Notes: generated by a model from the letters alone, not told the origin. DNA of 64,000 nucleotides from Actinocatenispora rupis (GCF_016861975.1 NZ_BOMB01000031.1:124001-188000); one strand, 5' to 3'. Shown: positions 36,905 to 46,293, numbered from the stretch's first letter. Translations and numbers: made by a program.

Positions 36905-37579
36905 ATGAGTGGGCGACCGTTGAGTGACGTTGTCGATCCGAGTTGGGCCGAGGCGCTGGCGCCGGTGGCGGACCGGATCACGGCCATGGGCGAGTTCCTC
37001 CGCGAGGAGAACGCGGCGGGCCGCGGCTACCTCCCCGCCGGGGACAACGTGCTGCGCGCGTTCCGGCAGCCGCTGGGTGACGTGCGGGTGCTGATCGTCG
37101 GCCAGGACCCCTACCCCACACCCGGCAACGCGGTCGGCCTGTCCTTCTCGGTCGCGCCCGACGTGCGGCTGCCGGCCAGCCTCCGCAACATCTTCAAGGA
37201 GTACTGCGACGACCTCGGCCACCCGCGGCCGGCGAACGGCGACCTCACCCCGTGGACCGAGCACGGCGTCCTGCTGCTCAACCGGTGCCTCACCGTCCAG
37301 CCGGGCAAGCCGGCCGCGCACCGCGGCAAGGGCTGGGAGGCGGTCACCGACGCCGCGATCCAGGCGCTGGTGGCGCGCGGCGGACCGCTGGTCGCGATCC
37401 TGTGGGGCCGCGACGCGCAGTCGCTGCAGCCGCTGCTCGGCGACACCCCGGTGGTCAAGAGCGTGCACCCCAGCCCGATGTCCGCCAGCGGCGGCTTCTT
37501 CGGCTCCCGCCCGTTCTCCCGGGCGAACGAGCTGCTCGCCCAGCAGGGCGCCGAGCCGGTCGACTGGAAGCTCCCGTAG
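36905..37579 (+). CDS. ung: Uracil-DNA glycosylase, family 1
   Basis: This 224-residue enzyme has motif [10 protein letters not shown] (water-activating D68), the uracil-binding segment [11 protein letters not shown] and motif B HPSPMSA with the minor-groove leucine-loop region. It removes uracil from DNA, starting base-excision repair. It is full length for the family (about 220-230). The ATG at 36905 begins [14 protein letters not shown]; a longer frame upstream crosses the promoter region and is not supported. It is transcribed alone and ends at a hairpin. Confidence 0.95.
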   Translation: MSGRPLSDVVDPSWAEALAPVADRITAMGEFLREENAAGRGYLPAGDNVLRAFRQPLGDVRVLIVGQDPYPTPGNAVGLSFSVAPDVRLPASLRNIFKEYCDDLGHPRPANGDLTPWTEHGVLLLNRCLTVQPGKPAAHRGKGWEAVTDAAIQALVARGGPLVAILWGRDAQSLQPLLGDTPVVKSVHPSPMSASGGFFGSRPFSRANELLAQQGAEPVDWKLP

Positions 37580-37625
37580 AGCGTGACTTCCCTTTTCCCG
37601 CAAGGGATCGGGGCACCCTGACCTC

Positions 37626-37660
37626 GTACGCCGGTCCGGTCCACGGCCGGGCCGGCGTAC
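37626..37660. terminator. Hairpin terminator between ung and a convergent gene
   Basis: A 14-bp stem (GTACGCCGGTCCGG with CCGGGCCGGCGTAC, one G-T pair) with a 7-base loop lies 46 bases after the ung stop and 3 bases after the convergent small gene, in reverse orientation. Confidence 0.75.
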
Positions 37661-37663
37661 CCG

Positions 37664-37960
37664 TCAGTGCGGGTCGACCTTCGTGTGCGACAGCGCGGCC
37701 AGCCGGTCCGACTCCGGCTGGAACAGCGGGCCGTCCACCTCGCGGGCGCGGGCCCGGTCCATCTTCTCCGGCGGGTAGAACCGGCGCGCCCAGTACGAGT
37801 CGGGCTTGGCGAGGCGGATCGCGCCGACCCACCACACCGGGTGCAGGAACAGTCCGGCGAACACCATGCCCTGCTTGCCCTTGAGCCCGGTGATCACGAC
37901 CGGCACCAGGTACACCAGGACGGCGGCGACGACGATCGCCGCGACCACGAGCTTCTCCAT
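37664..37960 (-). CDS. Small two-helix membrane protein
   Basis: This 98-residue protein has an N-terminal helix (LVVAAIVVAAVLVYLVPVVI), a second hydrophobic segment around GMVFAGLFLHPVWWVGAIRLA, and a charged C-terminus (RFYPPEKMDRARARE). Superinfection-immunity-like (Imm_superinfect) membrane proteins share the order of helix, G(L)KGKQG..., LFLGWTxxGW, but the similarity here is weak. The function is unknown. The ATG at 37960 has GGGAAGGGATCC upstream. Confidence 0.6.
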   Translation of the reverse strand: MEKLVVAAIVVAAVLVYLVPVVITGLKGKQGMVFAGLFLHPVWWVGAIRLAKPDSYWARRFYPPEKMDRARAREVDGPLFQPESDRLAALSHTKVDPH

Positions 37961-38110
37961 CGTCGGATCCCTTCCCTGCCAACGGTTTTGCCTGGAACGT
38001 AGCCGCGTCCGGCGGGAGGGGTCCCGTACCCCGGCCCGGCCCGCTCCGCCTGGTCGACCCGGTGGTCGCCGGCGTCGGCGCCGCGTTGCGAGGCGACACG
38101 GACCCGCGGG

Positions 38111-38902
38111 TCAGGGGTGGTCGAGCAGCGCCAGGTCCGGCGGGATCAGCGTGGTGGAAAGCATGAGTTCGCGGAGCAGGTTGTCGTTGAGCGCGTTGCC
38201 GACGGGTTCGCCGACCTCCTCGCGGGTCAGCCCCGCGACACCGTCCCGGGACAGCCGGGTACGCACGGCGACCACGTGGTGTTCGACCCGCTTGGCGGTC
38301 CAGCCGGCGGCGGGGAACAGCTCGGCCAGCGCCTCCGCGGTCTGCCGCCAGGTCAGCGGCTGCGGGTGCGCCTCGTGCCGCAGGTACCGCTGGCCGAGCA
38401 CGGTCAGTACGGCGCGCTCGTCGGGCGCGAGCCGCCACAGCCGCGGCGGTTGCGTGGGGTCGAGGTGGCGTGCGGTGGGGCGGTCGCCGGCCGTGGACGC
38501 CACGTACACCTCAAGGAGGTGGTCGCGGTTGCGGGCGCCGCGCACGAACAGCGGCGAGTACCCGGCGGTGAGGGGAACGGGGTCCTCGCCGTGGAACAGC
38601 AGCCTGGACCCGGGCAGGCGGATCGGCAGCCGGCCGGTGTTGCGTACCCACCAGCGGTTGTCCTCGCACAGCAGTACGCCATGCTGGCGGCTGACGCCGC
38701 GGTCGTCGGCGCCGACGCACACGTGCACGTCGTCGGAGTTGCGGCCGAACAGGATGGTGCGTCCCTCCCGGGGCCGCATCTCGATGCCGCCGGTGACCGC
38801 CAGCGCGAAGATCGTGCCCGGCACCGACTCCGGTACGCCGAGGGCGAGGCTGTCGTGTCCCGCCCGCAGCGCGTGCCCCGACGAACGTCGCACGTTGTGC
38901 AC
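38111..38902 (-). CDS. FHA-domain protein with C-terminal helical DNA-binding-like region
   Basis: This protein of about 263 residues has an FHA domain near residues 45-115: the conserved pattern FGRNSDDVHVCVG...GVSRQHG...WWVRN contains the Gly-Arg, Ser-x-x-His and Asn that bind phosphothreonine. The C-terminal half (LAPDERAVLTVLGQRYL...LTWRQTAEALAELFPAAGWTAKRVEHHVVAVRTRL) looks like a winged-helix or sigma-70 region 4-like fold. The start is GTG at 38902, with GGAGG 8 bases upstream. It lies just downstream of, and on the same strand as, a Ser/Thr kinase gene, so it may read that kinase's phosphorylation marks. Confidence 0.75.
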   Translation of the reverse strand: MHNVRRSSGHALRAGHDSLALGVPESVPGTIFALAVTGGIEMRPREGRTILFGRNSDDVHVCVGADDRGVSRQHGVLLCEDNRWWVRNTGRLPIRLPGSRLLFHGEDPVPLTAGYSPLFVRGARNRDHLLEVYVASTAGDRPTARHLDPTQPPRLWRLAPDERAVLTVLGQRYLRHEAHPQPLTWRQTAEALAELFPAAGWTAKRVEHHVVAVRTRLSRDGVAGLTREEVGEPVGNALNDNLLRELMLSTTLIPPDLALLDHP

Positions 38903-38920
38903 CCCGCACCTCCGTGTCCC

Positions 38921-38971
38921 CGCGTTCCCGCGTCCCGCGTTCCCGCGTCCCGCGTCCCGCGTCCCGCGTCC
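38921..38971. repeat. Short tandem repeat of CGCGT(T)CC
   Basis: Seven head-to-tail units of 7 or 8 bases (CGCGTCC or CGCGTTCC, lengths 8-7-8-7-7-7-7) occupy 51 bases just upstream of the FHA gene's ribosome site. Such an array can change length by slippage and could alter promoter or leader spacing. Confidence 0.85.
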
Positions 38972-39060
38972 CGGCCAGCATCGACCCGGCCGGTACGACA
39001 GGTCTACCGCTCGGTGCGGGGACCGCTCCCCGGCGGGCGCCGTATACCGGGGTGGTGCGG

Positions 39061-40779
39061 TCAGGGGTGCGGGAGGCGCGCGGCGGCGGTACGGGCCAGC
39101 CGGGTCGCGGTGGCGCAGTACCGGGAGCCGTGGCCGTGGCCGTGTACGACGAGGTAGACGAGTTCCTCGGTGGGTTGGCCGTGCGGGTCGCCGTACCGGC
39201 GTTGGACGACCTGGACGAGGCAGGTGCCGCCGCCGTCGCCGTCGGGCTGCACGTACCCGGTGTGGCCGGCGAGGGTGACGGGGCTGCCGTCCTCGGTGGT
39301 GAGCGGCTCGTTGCGGTCGAACCGGAGGCGGATGTCGGTGTCGCCGGTGCCGTCCCAGGCGCAGTCCCAGCCGGCGAAGCCGCGTTCGGCGGTGCTGGTG
39401 TCGACGCCGGGCGCGCCGCGCAGCAGCCGGCACGCGTCGACCCGGGCCAGCGACCCGGCCGGGAACCCGGTGGCGCGCCGCGGCAGGGTGCCCTTGCGGA
39501 GCGCGTCGACCGCGGCGGCCGTACCGGTGTCGGCCATGCCGCAGAGCGACGCGGTGCCGTCGGCGAGCAGTTCGGCCGTGACGTACACCTGGTAGCCGTC
39601 GCCGATGACGACGACCCGGTCGCACTCGTCGTCACCGGCCGGCGCGGCGATCACCGGCATCCCGGCCACGTACGTGCGGTGGCCGGGCGGCAGCGCGCCG
39701 ACCGCCAGCTCGGCGCGTACGTCGACGTCGGGGCCGGCGGAGCGCTGCACGATCGCGTCGCACCGGTTGAAGTTGCCGTAGTCGGTCTCCACGTCGACCC
39801 GGCCGTACCGGCCGAGCCGGTCGGGTGACAGCAGCGCGCACGGGTCCGCGGTGGCCGCCGCACCGACCGCCGGTACGGCCGCGGCCCGCGGGATGTCGCC
39901 GCCCGCCGCGAGCGCCACGACGGCGAGTACGACCAGCAGTGCCACCGCGACCGGGGTACGGCGGGCGCGCGGGCGTACCCGGCGGCGGGGCTGGGCGACG
40001 GCGGTGAGCCGGGCGCGGGCCTGGGCGGCGGTGGGCCGGGCGGCGGGGTCGGGCGCGAGCATCGCGGCGAGGACCCGGGCGAGCGGCGCGCCGGCACGTA
40101 CGGGCGGGGCGATCGCGCCCGACCGGGACCGCCGTTGCAGTGCCGCCGGGCTGTCGGAGCTGCCGAACGGCGAGACGCCCTCGACCGCCGCGTACAGCGT
40201 GGCGCCGAGGGAGAACACGTCGGAGGCGGCCGTCGGCTCGCGACCGTTCGCCACCTCCGGCGCCAGGTACGCGGGGGTGCCGCGGAGCCGGCCGTCGCCG
40301 AGCGCGGCATCTTCGGTGAGCTGCCGGGACAGCCCGAAGTCGGTGAGTTTCGCGACGCCGCCGTCGGCCACCAGCACGTTGCCGGGTTTCACGTCGCAGT
40401 GCACGATCCCCTTGTCGTGCAACGCTTCCAGCGCGCCGGCGAGCTGCGCCCCGAGCGCCGCCGTACGCCGGGGCGACAGCGGTCCGGTCGCGCCGACGAG
40501 CTGCGCCAGGCTCCGCCACGGCAGGTACTCCATGACCAGCCAGCGGTCGTCGCCGTCGGGGACCACGTCGTACAGGGTGACGACGTGCGGGTGCTGGAGC
40601 ACGGCGGCGATGCGCGCCTCGCGGCGGACCTGCCGCCCGCCGCGCGGCCCGGTCAGGTGGGACCGCTTGACCGCGACGACCCGGCCCAGCTCCTCGTCGG
40701 TGGCACGCCACACGAGCCCCATGCCGCCCAGCCCGACCTGTTCCTCCAACCGGTACCGGCCGGCGATTAGCGCACCCAT
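39061..40779 (-). CDS. Membrane Ser/Thr protein kinase, non-RD type
   Basis: This 572-residue Hanks-type kinase has the ATP-anchoring lysine K38 (VVAVKRS), a catalytic loop HCDVKPGN in which Cys128 replaces the usual Arg of HRD, and DFG at 147-149. One transmembrane helix follows a basic linker at about 275-295. The outer region of about 270 residues has two cysteine-containing modules beginning DPCALLSPDRLGRYG and DACRLLRGAPG, resembling DUF3558-type domains rather than PASTA repeats. The non-RD loop suggests that it does not need activation-loop phosphorylation. The ATG at 40779 has GGAGGG at correct spacing; a GTG two codons upstream is too close to it. The FHA gene lies downstream. Confidence 0.88.
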   Translation of the reverse strand: MGALIAGRYRLEEQVGLGGMGLVWRATDEELGRVVAVKRSHLTGPRGGRQVRREARIAAVLQHPHVVTLYDVVPDGDDRWLVMEYLPWRSLAQLVGATGPLSPRRTAALGAQLAGALEALHDKGIVHCDVKPGNVLVADGGVAKLTDFGLSRQLTEDAALGDGRLRGTPAYLAPEVANGREPTAASDVFSLGATLYAAVEGVSPFGSSDSPAALQRRSRSGAIAPPVRAGAPLARVLAAMLAPDPAARPTAAQARARLTAVAQPRRRVRPRARRTPVAVALLVVLAVVALAAGGDIPRAAAVPAVGAAATADPCALLSPDRLGRYGRVDVETDYGNFNRCDAIVQRSAGPDVDVRAELAVGALPPGHRTYVAGMPVIAAPAGDDECDRVVVIGDGYQVYVTAELLADGTASLCGMADTGTAAAVDALRKGTLPRRATGFPAGSLARVDACRLLRGAPGVDTSTAERGFAGWDCAWDGTGDTDIRLRFDRNEPLTTEDGSPVTLAGHTGYVQPDGDGGGTCLVQVVQRRYGDPHGQPTEELVYLVVHGHGHGSRYCATATRLARTAAARLPHP

Positions 40780-40984
40780 CCGCACTACCCTCCGTACCGC
40801 CCGACAAAGCGGTCAGTACGGCAGCTTAAACCGCACGACCCCGGGCTTTCGGTACGGGCCGGCGCCGCGGCCCGGCGCCCAGTCTGCGCCCGCACCGGCC
40901 CGCCCCCGCCCGAGCCGCGACACGACCCGCCGGTACCGGGCGCAACGGCGCGCGGCGGACGGCCGGGGCGCTTAGGGTTGTCAG

Positions 40985-43162
40985 GTGGCGACTGCGCGAT
41001 CGGTGGACAGGGCCGAACTGGACCGGTTGGTACGGGGCGAGATCCACGACCCCCATGCGCTGCTGGGTGCGCACCCGGTCGGCGACCGTACGGCGGTGCG
41101 GACGCTGCGGCCGGGTGCGGACACGGTCGTGGTGGTCGACGGCGACCAGCGGTTCCCGGCGACGGCGGTGCACGACGGCGGCGTGTTCGAGGCGCTGCTG
41201 CCGGGTGGGCCGCGCGACTACCGGCTGGAGGTCACGGACGCGGCGGGCACCCGCGTCGTGGACGACCCGTACCGGTGGCTGCCGACGCTGTCCGACACCG
41301 ACCTGCACCTGATCGGCGAGGGCCGGCACGAGGAGCTGTGGCGGGTCCTCGGCGCCCACGTCCGCTCGTACTCGACGCCCAACGGCACGGTGGCCGGCGT
41401 GTCCTTCGCCGTCTGGGCGCCGAACGCGCGGGCCGTCCGGGTGATCGGCGACGGCGTCGGCTGGGGCCCGTACGCCGGGCTGAACATGCGCTCGCTGGGC
41501 TCGTCCGGCGTGTGGGAGCTGTTCGTACCGGACTTCCCGGCCGACGGGCTGTACAAGTACCGGGTCCTGGGTCCGGACGGGCAGTGGCGGGAGAAGGCCG
41601 ACCCGATGGCGCAGGCCACGGAGGTGCCGCCGCGCACCGCGTCCCGGGTTTTCCGCTCCACGTACGACTGGTCGGACGCGGCGTGGATGTCGCACCGGCG
41701 CCAGGCCACCTGGCACGAGCTGCCCATGTCGGTGTACGAGGTGCATCTCGGGTCGTGGCGGCCGGGCCTCGGCTACCGGGAGCTGGCCGACCAGCTCGTC
41801 GAGTACGTGACGACGTTGGGCTTCACGCACGTGGAGTTCCTGCCGGTGGCGGAGCACCCGTTCGGCGGGTCCTGGGGCTACCAGGTGACCAGCTACTACG
41901 CGCCGACCGCCCGGTTCGGCGGCCCGGACGACTTCCGGCACCTGGTGGACCGGCTGCACGCCGCGGGCATCGGCGTGATCCTCGACTGGGTGCCGGCGCA
42001 CTTCCCGCGCGACGAGTGGGCGCTGGCCCGGTTCGACGGTACGCCGTGCTACGAGCACGCCGACCCGGGCCGCGGCGAGCACCCCGACTGGGGCACGCTG
42101 GTGTTCGACTTCGGCCGGCGCGAGGTCCGCAACTTCCTCGTCGCCAACGCCCTGTACTGGTGCGAGGAGTTCCACGTCGACGGGCTGCGGGTCGACGCCG
42201 TCGCGTCCATGCTCTACCTGGACTACTCGCGCAACGAGGGCGAGTGGACGCCGAACGTGCACGGCGGCCGGGAGAACCTCGACGCGGTGTCGTTCCTCCA
42301 GGAGGCGAACGCCACCGTGTACAAGAAGTACCCGGGTGTGGTGATGGTGGCGGAGGAGTCGACCGCGTGGCCCGGCGTCACCCGGCCCACGTACCTCGGC
42401 GGGCTCGGGTTCGGGTTCAAGTGGAACATGGGCTGGATGCACGACACCCTGTCGTACGTGGCGAAGGACCCGGTGTACCGGCAGTACCACCACCACGAGA
42501 TGACCTTCTCCCTCATGTACGCGTGGAGCGAGAACTTCGTGCTGCCGATCAGCCACGACGAGGTCGTGCACGGCAAGGGCTCGCTGTACGGGAAGATGCC
42601 CGGCGACGAGTGGAACAAGCTCGCCGGCGTACGGGCGCTGCTCGGGTTCATGTGGGCGCACCCGGGCAAGCAACTGCTGTTCAGCGGCAGCGAGTTCGCG
42701 CAGCCCGGCGAGTGGAGCGAGGAACGCGGCCTGGAGTGGGACGCGCTCGCCGACCCGGGGCACGCCGGCGTCGCCGCCATGGTCGCCGACCTGAACGCGC
42801 GCTACCGCGACCTGCCGGCGCTGTGGAGCCAGGACACCTCCCCCGCCGGCTTCGCCTGGATCGACGCGAACGACGCCGCCGGCAACGTCTTCTCCTTCCT
42901 GCGCTGGGGATCCGACGGCAGCGTCGTCGCCTGCGTGGCCAACTTCTCCGGCAGCCCGCACCCCGACTACCGCCTCGGCCTGCCGCGTACGGGACGGTGG
43001 GTGGAGGCGCTGAACACCGACGCCGAGTCGTACGGCGGGTCGGGGTGGGGCAACTTCGGCGAGGTGACCGCCACCGACGAGTCGTGGCACGGCCTGCCCG
43101 CGTCCGCGACGATCCAGGTACCGCCGCTGGCCGTGGTCTGGTTCCGCCACACCGACTCCTGA
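40985..43162 (+). CDS. glgB: 1,4-alpha-glucan branching enzyme
   Basis: This 725-residue GH13_9 enzyme has N1 and CBM48 N-terminal domains ([11 protein letters not shown]...; [16 protein letters not shown]), a catalytic barrel with nucleophile D404 ([18 protein letters not shown]) and acid/base E457 ([13 protein letters not shown]), and a C-terminal all-beta domain. It introduces alpha-1,6 branches into linear glucan. In most actinobacteria glgB directly follows glgE-treS-mak; here about 5 kb of other genes separate them. The start is GTG at 40985. A run of three TCCACARYGGA palindromes follows the stop. Confidence 0.95.
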   Translation: MATARSVDRAELDRLVRGEIHDPHALLGAHPVGDRTAVRTLRPGADTVVVVDGDQRFPATAVHDGGVFEALLPGGPRDYRLEVTDAAGTRVVDDPYRWLPTLSDTDLHLIGEGRHEELWRVLGAHVRSYSTPNGTVAGVSFAVWAPNARAVRVIGDGVGWGPYAGLNMRSLGSSGVWELFVPDFPADGLYKYRVLGPDGQWREKADPMAQATEVPPRTASRVFRSTYDWSDAAWMSHRRQATWHELPMSVYEVHLGSWRPGLGYRELADQLVEYVTTLGFTHVEFLPVAEHPFGGSWGYQVTSYYAPTARFGGPDDFRHLVDRLHAAGIGVILDWVPAHFPRDEWALARFDGTPCYEHADPGRGEHPDWGTLVFDFGRREVRNFLVANALYWCEEFHVDGLRVDAVASMLYLDYSRNEGEWTPNVHGGRENLDAVSFLQEANATVYKKYPGVVMVAEESTAWPGVTRPTYLGGLGFGFKWNMGWMHDTLSYVAKDPVYRQYHHHEMTFSLMYAWSENFVLPISHDEVVHGKGSLYGKMPGDEWNKLAGVRALLGFMWAHPGKQLLFSGSEFAQPGEWSEERGLEWDALADPGHAGVAAMVADLNARYRDLPALWSQDTSPAGFAWIDANDAAGNVFSFLRWGSDGSVVACVANFSGSPHPDYRLGLPRTGRWVEALNTDAESYGGSGWGNFGEVTATDESWHGLPASATIQVPPLAVVWFRHTDS

Positions 43163-43377
43163 CCCTCCACAATGGACCCCGCGGCCAGGTCAGGCCGCGA
43201 GGGACGACCAGTGCGGCCCGGACGCTCCACAGTGGACGCGCACACCCCGGCGAGAGCGCGGGTCGACGGGTCGTCGGCTCCGCCACGACCGACCGCCGAC
43301 CCTCCACAACGGACCATCCGCGTCCCGGTCCAGTCAGGGGCGCCGGCGGGTCCGGGCCCCGGTACGAGCGGGCCCGG
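43163..43377. repeat. Gap with three copies of a TCCACARYGGA palindrome
   Basis: The 215-base gap between glgB and the convergent MFS gene contains TCCACAATGGA (43166-43176), TCCACAGTGGA (43226-43236) and TCCACAACGGA (43303-43313), about 60 and 77 bases apart. No reading frame in it looks real. The sites may be processing or termination signals. Confidence 0.6.
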
Positions 43378-44595
43378 TCAGGGGCGGCGGGCGGGCAGGT
43401 CGGCGCGGGTGAACAGGGCCGGTGCGAGTACCGCGCCGAGGACCAGAAGTGTTGCGGCGCCGGCGATCGGGGCGCGCAGGCCGTACCGGTGGGCGACGAA
43501 GCCGGCGGCCAGCGCGCCGAGCGGACCGGCGCCGAGGGTGACGAGCCGGAAGGCGCTGCTGACGCGGCCGAGCATCCGGTCCGGCACGAGCGACTGCCGG
43601 GTCGACACCGCCACCACGCTCCACAGGCCGTTCGCCGCACCGAACACGCCGACCGCGATGCCCGCCGGTACGGGATGGGTGGCGAGCGCCATCCCCGTCG
43701 CTCCGGCCCCGCCGACGGCGACCGCGGCGAGCAGCACGGTGCGGGATCCGACGGCGGCGGCGATCCGGCCGGCGGTCAGCGATCCGAGTACGCCGCCGAC
43801 GGCGAACGCCGCGACGAGCAGCCCGTACCCGAGGCTGCCGAGGTGCAGGACGCCGCGGGTGTAGAGCACGAGCAGGGCCACGGCGACGGTGGTGACGAGG
43901 TTGAGCAGGGCCCCGTACGCGCAGAGCCGGCGCAGCAGCCGGTGGCCGAGCAGGAACCGCAACCCGGCCACCACGTCCGCGCGTACGGTACCGGCGGCGC
44001 GCGTGGCGGGTGGCGCGGCACGTACCGGGATGGCGGCGACGAGGATCGCGGCGGCGGCGAAGCTGGCGGCGTCGACGAGGAACGGCGCAGCGGCCAGCGC
44101 GGTGAACAGGGTGGCGCCGACGGGCGCGCCGAGCAGCGTGTCGGCGACGAGCATGCCGGCCTGGAGCCGACCGTTGGCGGCGGGCCGCTGCGCCTCCGGT
44201 ACGAGCGCGGGGACCATCGCGGCGGAGGCGCTGTCGTACAGGGTGCCGACGCTGGTGAGGGCGAACGCGACGACGAGCACGACGGGCAGCGTGACCGTAC
44301 CGGTGAGGACGGTCGCGGCGAGGACGGCGACGACGGCGGCGCGCACGACGTCGAGGCGCCACAGTACGCGGCGGCGGTCGACGCGGTCGGCGAGCGCGCC
44401 GGCGAGCAGGCCGAAGAGTACCCAGGGCAGTTGTTCGGCGACGGACACCAGGGAGACGAGCCGCGGGTCGGTGGTGACGGAGGCGGCGAGCAGCGGCAGC
44501 GCGATCCAGTGCACGCCGTCGCCGAGCGCGGAGATCGTACTGGCGACCCAGAGCAGCCCGAACGGCCGTACCCTGGATGCATGCGCAACGGACAT
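43378..44595 (-). CDS. MFS transporter, Enterobactin-exporter/MdtG-like
   Basis: This 405-residue MFS protein has about 12 helices. It starts FGLLWVASTISALGDGVHWIALPLLAA, has motif A-like LLAGALADRVDRRRVL and contains FGAANGLWSVVAVSTRQSLVP between helices 10 and 11. This pattern is typical of MFS_3/EntS-like exporters that expel macrolides, siderophores or drugs. The ATG at 44595 is directly beside the palindrome TGAACC...GGTTCA, and the divergent TetR gene begins about 30 bases away, so it is probably repressed by that TetR. A role in drug resistance is inferred from family and context. Confidence 0.85.
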   Translation of the reverse strand: MSVAHASRVRPFGLLWVASTISALGDGVHWIALPLLAASVTTDPRLVSLVSVAEQLPWVLFGLLAGALADRVDRRRVLWRLDVVRAAVVAVLAATVLTGTVTLPVVLVVAFALTSVGTLYDSASAAMVPALVPEAQRPAANGRLQAGMLVADTLLGAPVGATLFTALAAAPFLVDAASFAAAAILVAAIPVRAAPPATRAAGTVRADVVAGLRFLLGHRLLRRLCAYGALLNLVTTVAVALLVLYTRGVLHLGSLGYGLLVAAFAVGGVLGSLTAGRIAAAVGSRTVLLAAVAVGGAGATGMALATHPVPAGIAVGVFGAANGLWSVVAVSTRQSLVPDRMLGRVSSAFRLVTLGAGPLGALAAGFVAHRYGLRAPIAGAATLLVLGAVLAPALFTRADLPARRP

Positions 44596-44613
44596 GAACC
44601 GGAGTCTGGTTCA
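44595..44613. promoter_or_regulatory. TetR operator in MFS/TetR divergent region
   Basis: TGAACCGGAGTCTGGTTCA has perfect 6-base arms and a 7-base centre. It touches the MFS start codon and lies 12 bases before the chosen TetR start. An operator here argues against the longer TetR reading frame starting at 44581. Confidence 0.75.
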
Positions 44614-44625
44614 GGTTTTGCCGCC

Positions 44626-45213
44626 GTGTCAAGCCGCGGCACCCCACGGCAGGAGCGCAGCCGGGCGAAACGGGAACAGATCCTCGCCACCACGGCCGCG
44701 CTGCTCATCGAGCTGCCGTACCACGAGATCAGCACCAAGCTGATCGCCGAACGCTCCGGCGTCGCCGTCGGCTCCCTCTACCGCTACTTCGCCGACAAGA
44801 CGGAGATCGCCAACGCGCTGCTGCTGCGCTGGCTCGACCGCATGACCGCGGTACTCGACGGCGCGCTCGCCGACCCGCCCGCCCGCGCCTCCCGGCTCGT
44901 CGACCGCGTCGTCGACGCGTACGCCGACTTCTACCGGTCCGAGCCGGGGTTCCACCAGGTCTGGTTCGTCGGCGGCACCGCGACGCACCTGCCCCGCGAC
45001 GTGTCCGACGCCCACGACGAACTGATCGCCAGCCACTTCCGCGCCGTCCTGACCCAGCGGTACGGGATCGCCGTGTCGGTGCGGCAGTCCCGGGTCGCGG
45101 TGACCGTCGGCGACAAGCTCCTCAACGAGGCGTTCCGGGACGACCCGGCCGGCGATCCGGCGATCCTGGCCGAACTGAAGCTCGTCCTCCGCCGCTACCT
45201 CCGCACCGACTGA
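44626..45213 (+). CDS. TetR family transcriptional regulator
   Basis: This 195-residue protein has the TetR helix-turn-helix (HEISTKLIAERSGVAVGSLYRYFADKTEIANALL) after a basic arm (RQERSRAKREQIL). The C-terminal half is the variable ligand pocket. The GTG at 44626 was chosen because the in-frame ATG at 44581 would place the operator inside the gene and overlap the MFS start; the ATG remains possible (210 residues). It probably represses the divergent MFS exporter. Confidence 0.83.
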   Translation: MSSRGTPRQERSRAKREQILATTAALLIELPYHEISTKLIAERSGVAVGSLYRYFADKTEIANALLLRWLDRMTAVLDGALADPPARASRLVDRVVDAYADFYRSEPGFHQVWFVGGTATHLPRDVSDAHDELIASHFRAVLTQRYGIAVSVRQSRVAVTVGDKLLNEAFRDDPAGDPAILAELKLVLRRYLRTD

Positions 45214-45257
45214 CGCGAGCCGCCGGGACGGCACCGCAACCGGTCAGCAGGGGGCGG

Positions 45258-46277
45258 TCAGGGCAGCCGGACGGGCATGAGCACCGAGTACGTCCCGGGG
45301 TCGGTGGGGTGGCGGACGGCGAGCGGGTGCAGCGGCCCGTCGAGGTCGAGGACGAGCTGTCCGGCGGGCGCCGCGTCGAGCGCGTCCAGCAGGTACCCGC
45401 GGTTCACGGCGGCGACGAACCCGGGCGTGGTGGGATCGACGACGCGGAGCGCACCGGCGGGGTCCAGTCCGAGCGCGGCGACCGGACCCTGCGCCTCCGG
45501 TACGGTGTGCACCGGGCCGTCCGCGAGCATCGCCCGCAGCTCCCCCGCGTCGACCGGGATCCGTTGTCCCCCAACCGAACCCACCACCATCCGGTACGCC
45601 GGGTAGTCGCCCGGGTGGGCGGTGAGCGTGAGGTCGGCGAGGTGCAGCACGTCGCCGTCGATACGGGCGTCGAGCGGGTCGGCGGCCAGCGCGGCGATCC
45701 GGTCCAGCTCCGCCCTCGGTACGGGCAGCCGGCCGGCGGGCCCCGACCGCCCCGTCACCGGTACGGCGCTGACCGCCATCCGGTACCGGTCGGTGGCGAC
45801 CAGGGTCAGCCGCTCGTCGTCCACCTCGAACAGCACCGCGTCGAGGTCGGCGGGGCCGGCGGTGGGCAGCGCGAACCGTACCGCGTCGAGGGCGTGGCGC
45901 AGGTCGGCGGCGGTGACCCGGAACGCGGTCACGGCGGGATCGGTCTCGGACATCACGGACTCCAGTTCTCGTCGGGCATCGGCCAGCCCGGCCTCCAGCC
46001 GGGCCAGGTGTCCGGCGACGAGCGCACCGACCAGGGCGCGGTCGTGGCGGGCGGCCACCAGCGCGCGCATCTCGGCCAGCGGCATCCCGACCCGGCGCAG
46101 CCGGGCCAGCAGCCGCGCGACCGGCACCTGGTCCCGGCCGTACCGCCGGTAGCCGCTGCGCGGATCGACCCGCCGCGGTACCAGCAGGCCGGCGCCGTCG
46201 TAGAAGCGCAGCGCGCTGACCGGCAGCCCGCCGGCCCGCGCCATCTCCCCGATACCGAGCAGCTCGCCGTCGTACAC
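45258..46277 (-). CDS. MerR-type regulator fused to a DNA polymerase III beta-clamp-like domain
   Basis: This 339-residue two-part protein has a MerR winged helix at residues 6-75 (LGIGEMARAGGLPVSALRFYDGAGLL...SGYRRYGRD) and a coiled-coil dimerisation helix to about 110. Residues 117-339 then resemble domains 2 and 3 of the sliding clamp DnaN: FRVTAADLRHALDAVRFALP, then LTLVATDRYRMAVSAVPV, and the clamp-like C-terminal ending SVLMPVRLP. Domain 1 of the clamp is missing. The GTG at 46277 has GGGAGGG upstream and follows a MerR-type operator. The clamp-like part may form the effector or oligomerisation domain rather than encircle DNA. It is a single-gene unit, divergent from the sigma-factor gene. 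Confidence 0.85.
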   Translation of the reverse strand: MYDGELLGIGEMARAGGLPVSALRFYDGAGLLVPRRVDPRSGYRRYGRDQVPVARLLARLRRVGMPLAEMRALVAARHDRALVGALVAGHLARLEAGLADARRELESVMSETDPAVTAFRVTAADLRHALDAVRFALPTAGPADLDAVLFEVDDERLTLVATDRYRMAVSAVPVTGRSGPAGRLPVPRAELDRIAALAADPLDARIDGDVLHLADLTLTAHPGDYPAYRMVVGSVGGQRIPVDAGELRAMLADGPVHTVPEAQGPVAALGLDPAGALRVVDPTTPGFVAAVNRGYLLDALDAAPAGQLVLDLDGPLHPLAVRHPTDPGTYSVLMPVRLP

Positions 46278-46293
46278 GCCCGGAACCCTCCCG

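Noticed and set aside
36905-37579. ung as part of a phage or plasmid segment
   Set aside because: It is a typical chromosomal family 1 enzyme with host-like codon use, and no phage, integrase or plasmid gene lies nearby.
43378-45213. A drug-biosynthesis cluster around the MFS/TetR pair
   Set aside because: No synthase, ligase or tailoring enzyme gene is adjacent; it is better read as a simple exporter/repressor pair.
45214-45257. Terminator between the TetR and MerR genes
   Set aside because: The 44-base convergent gap has no stem longer than a few bases.
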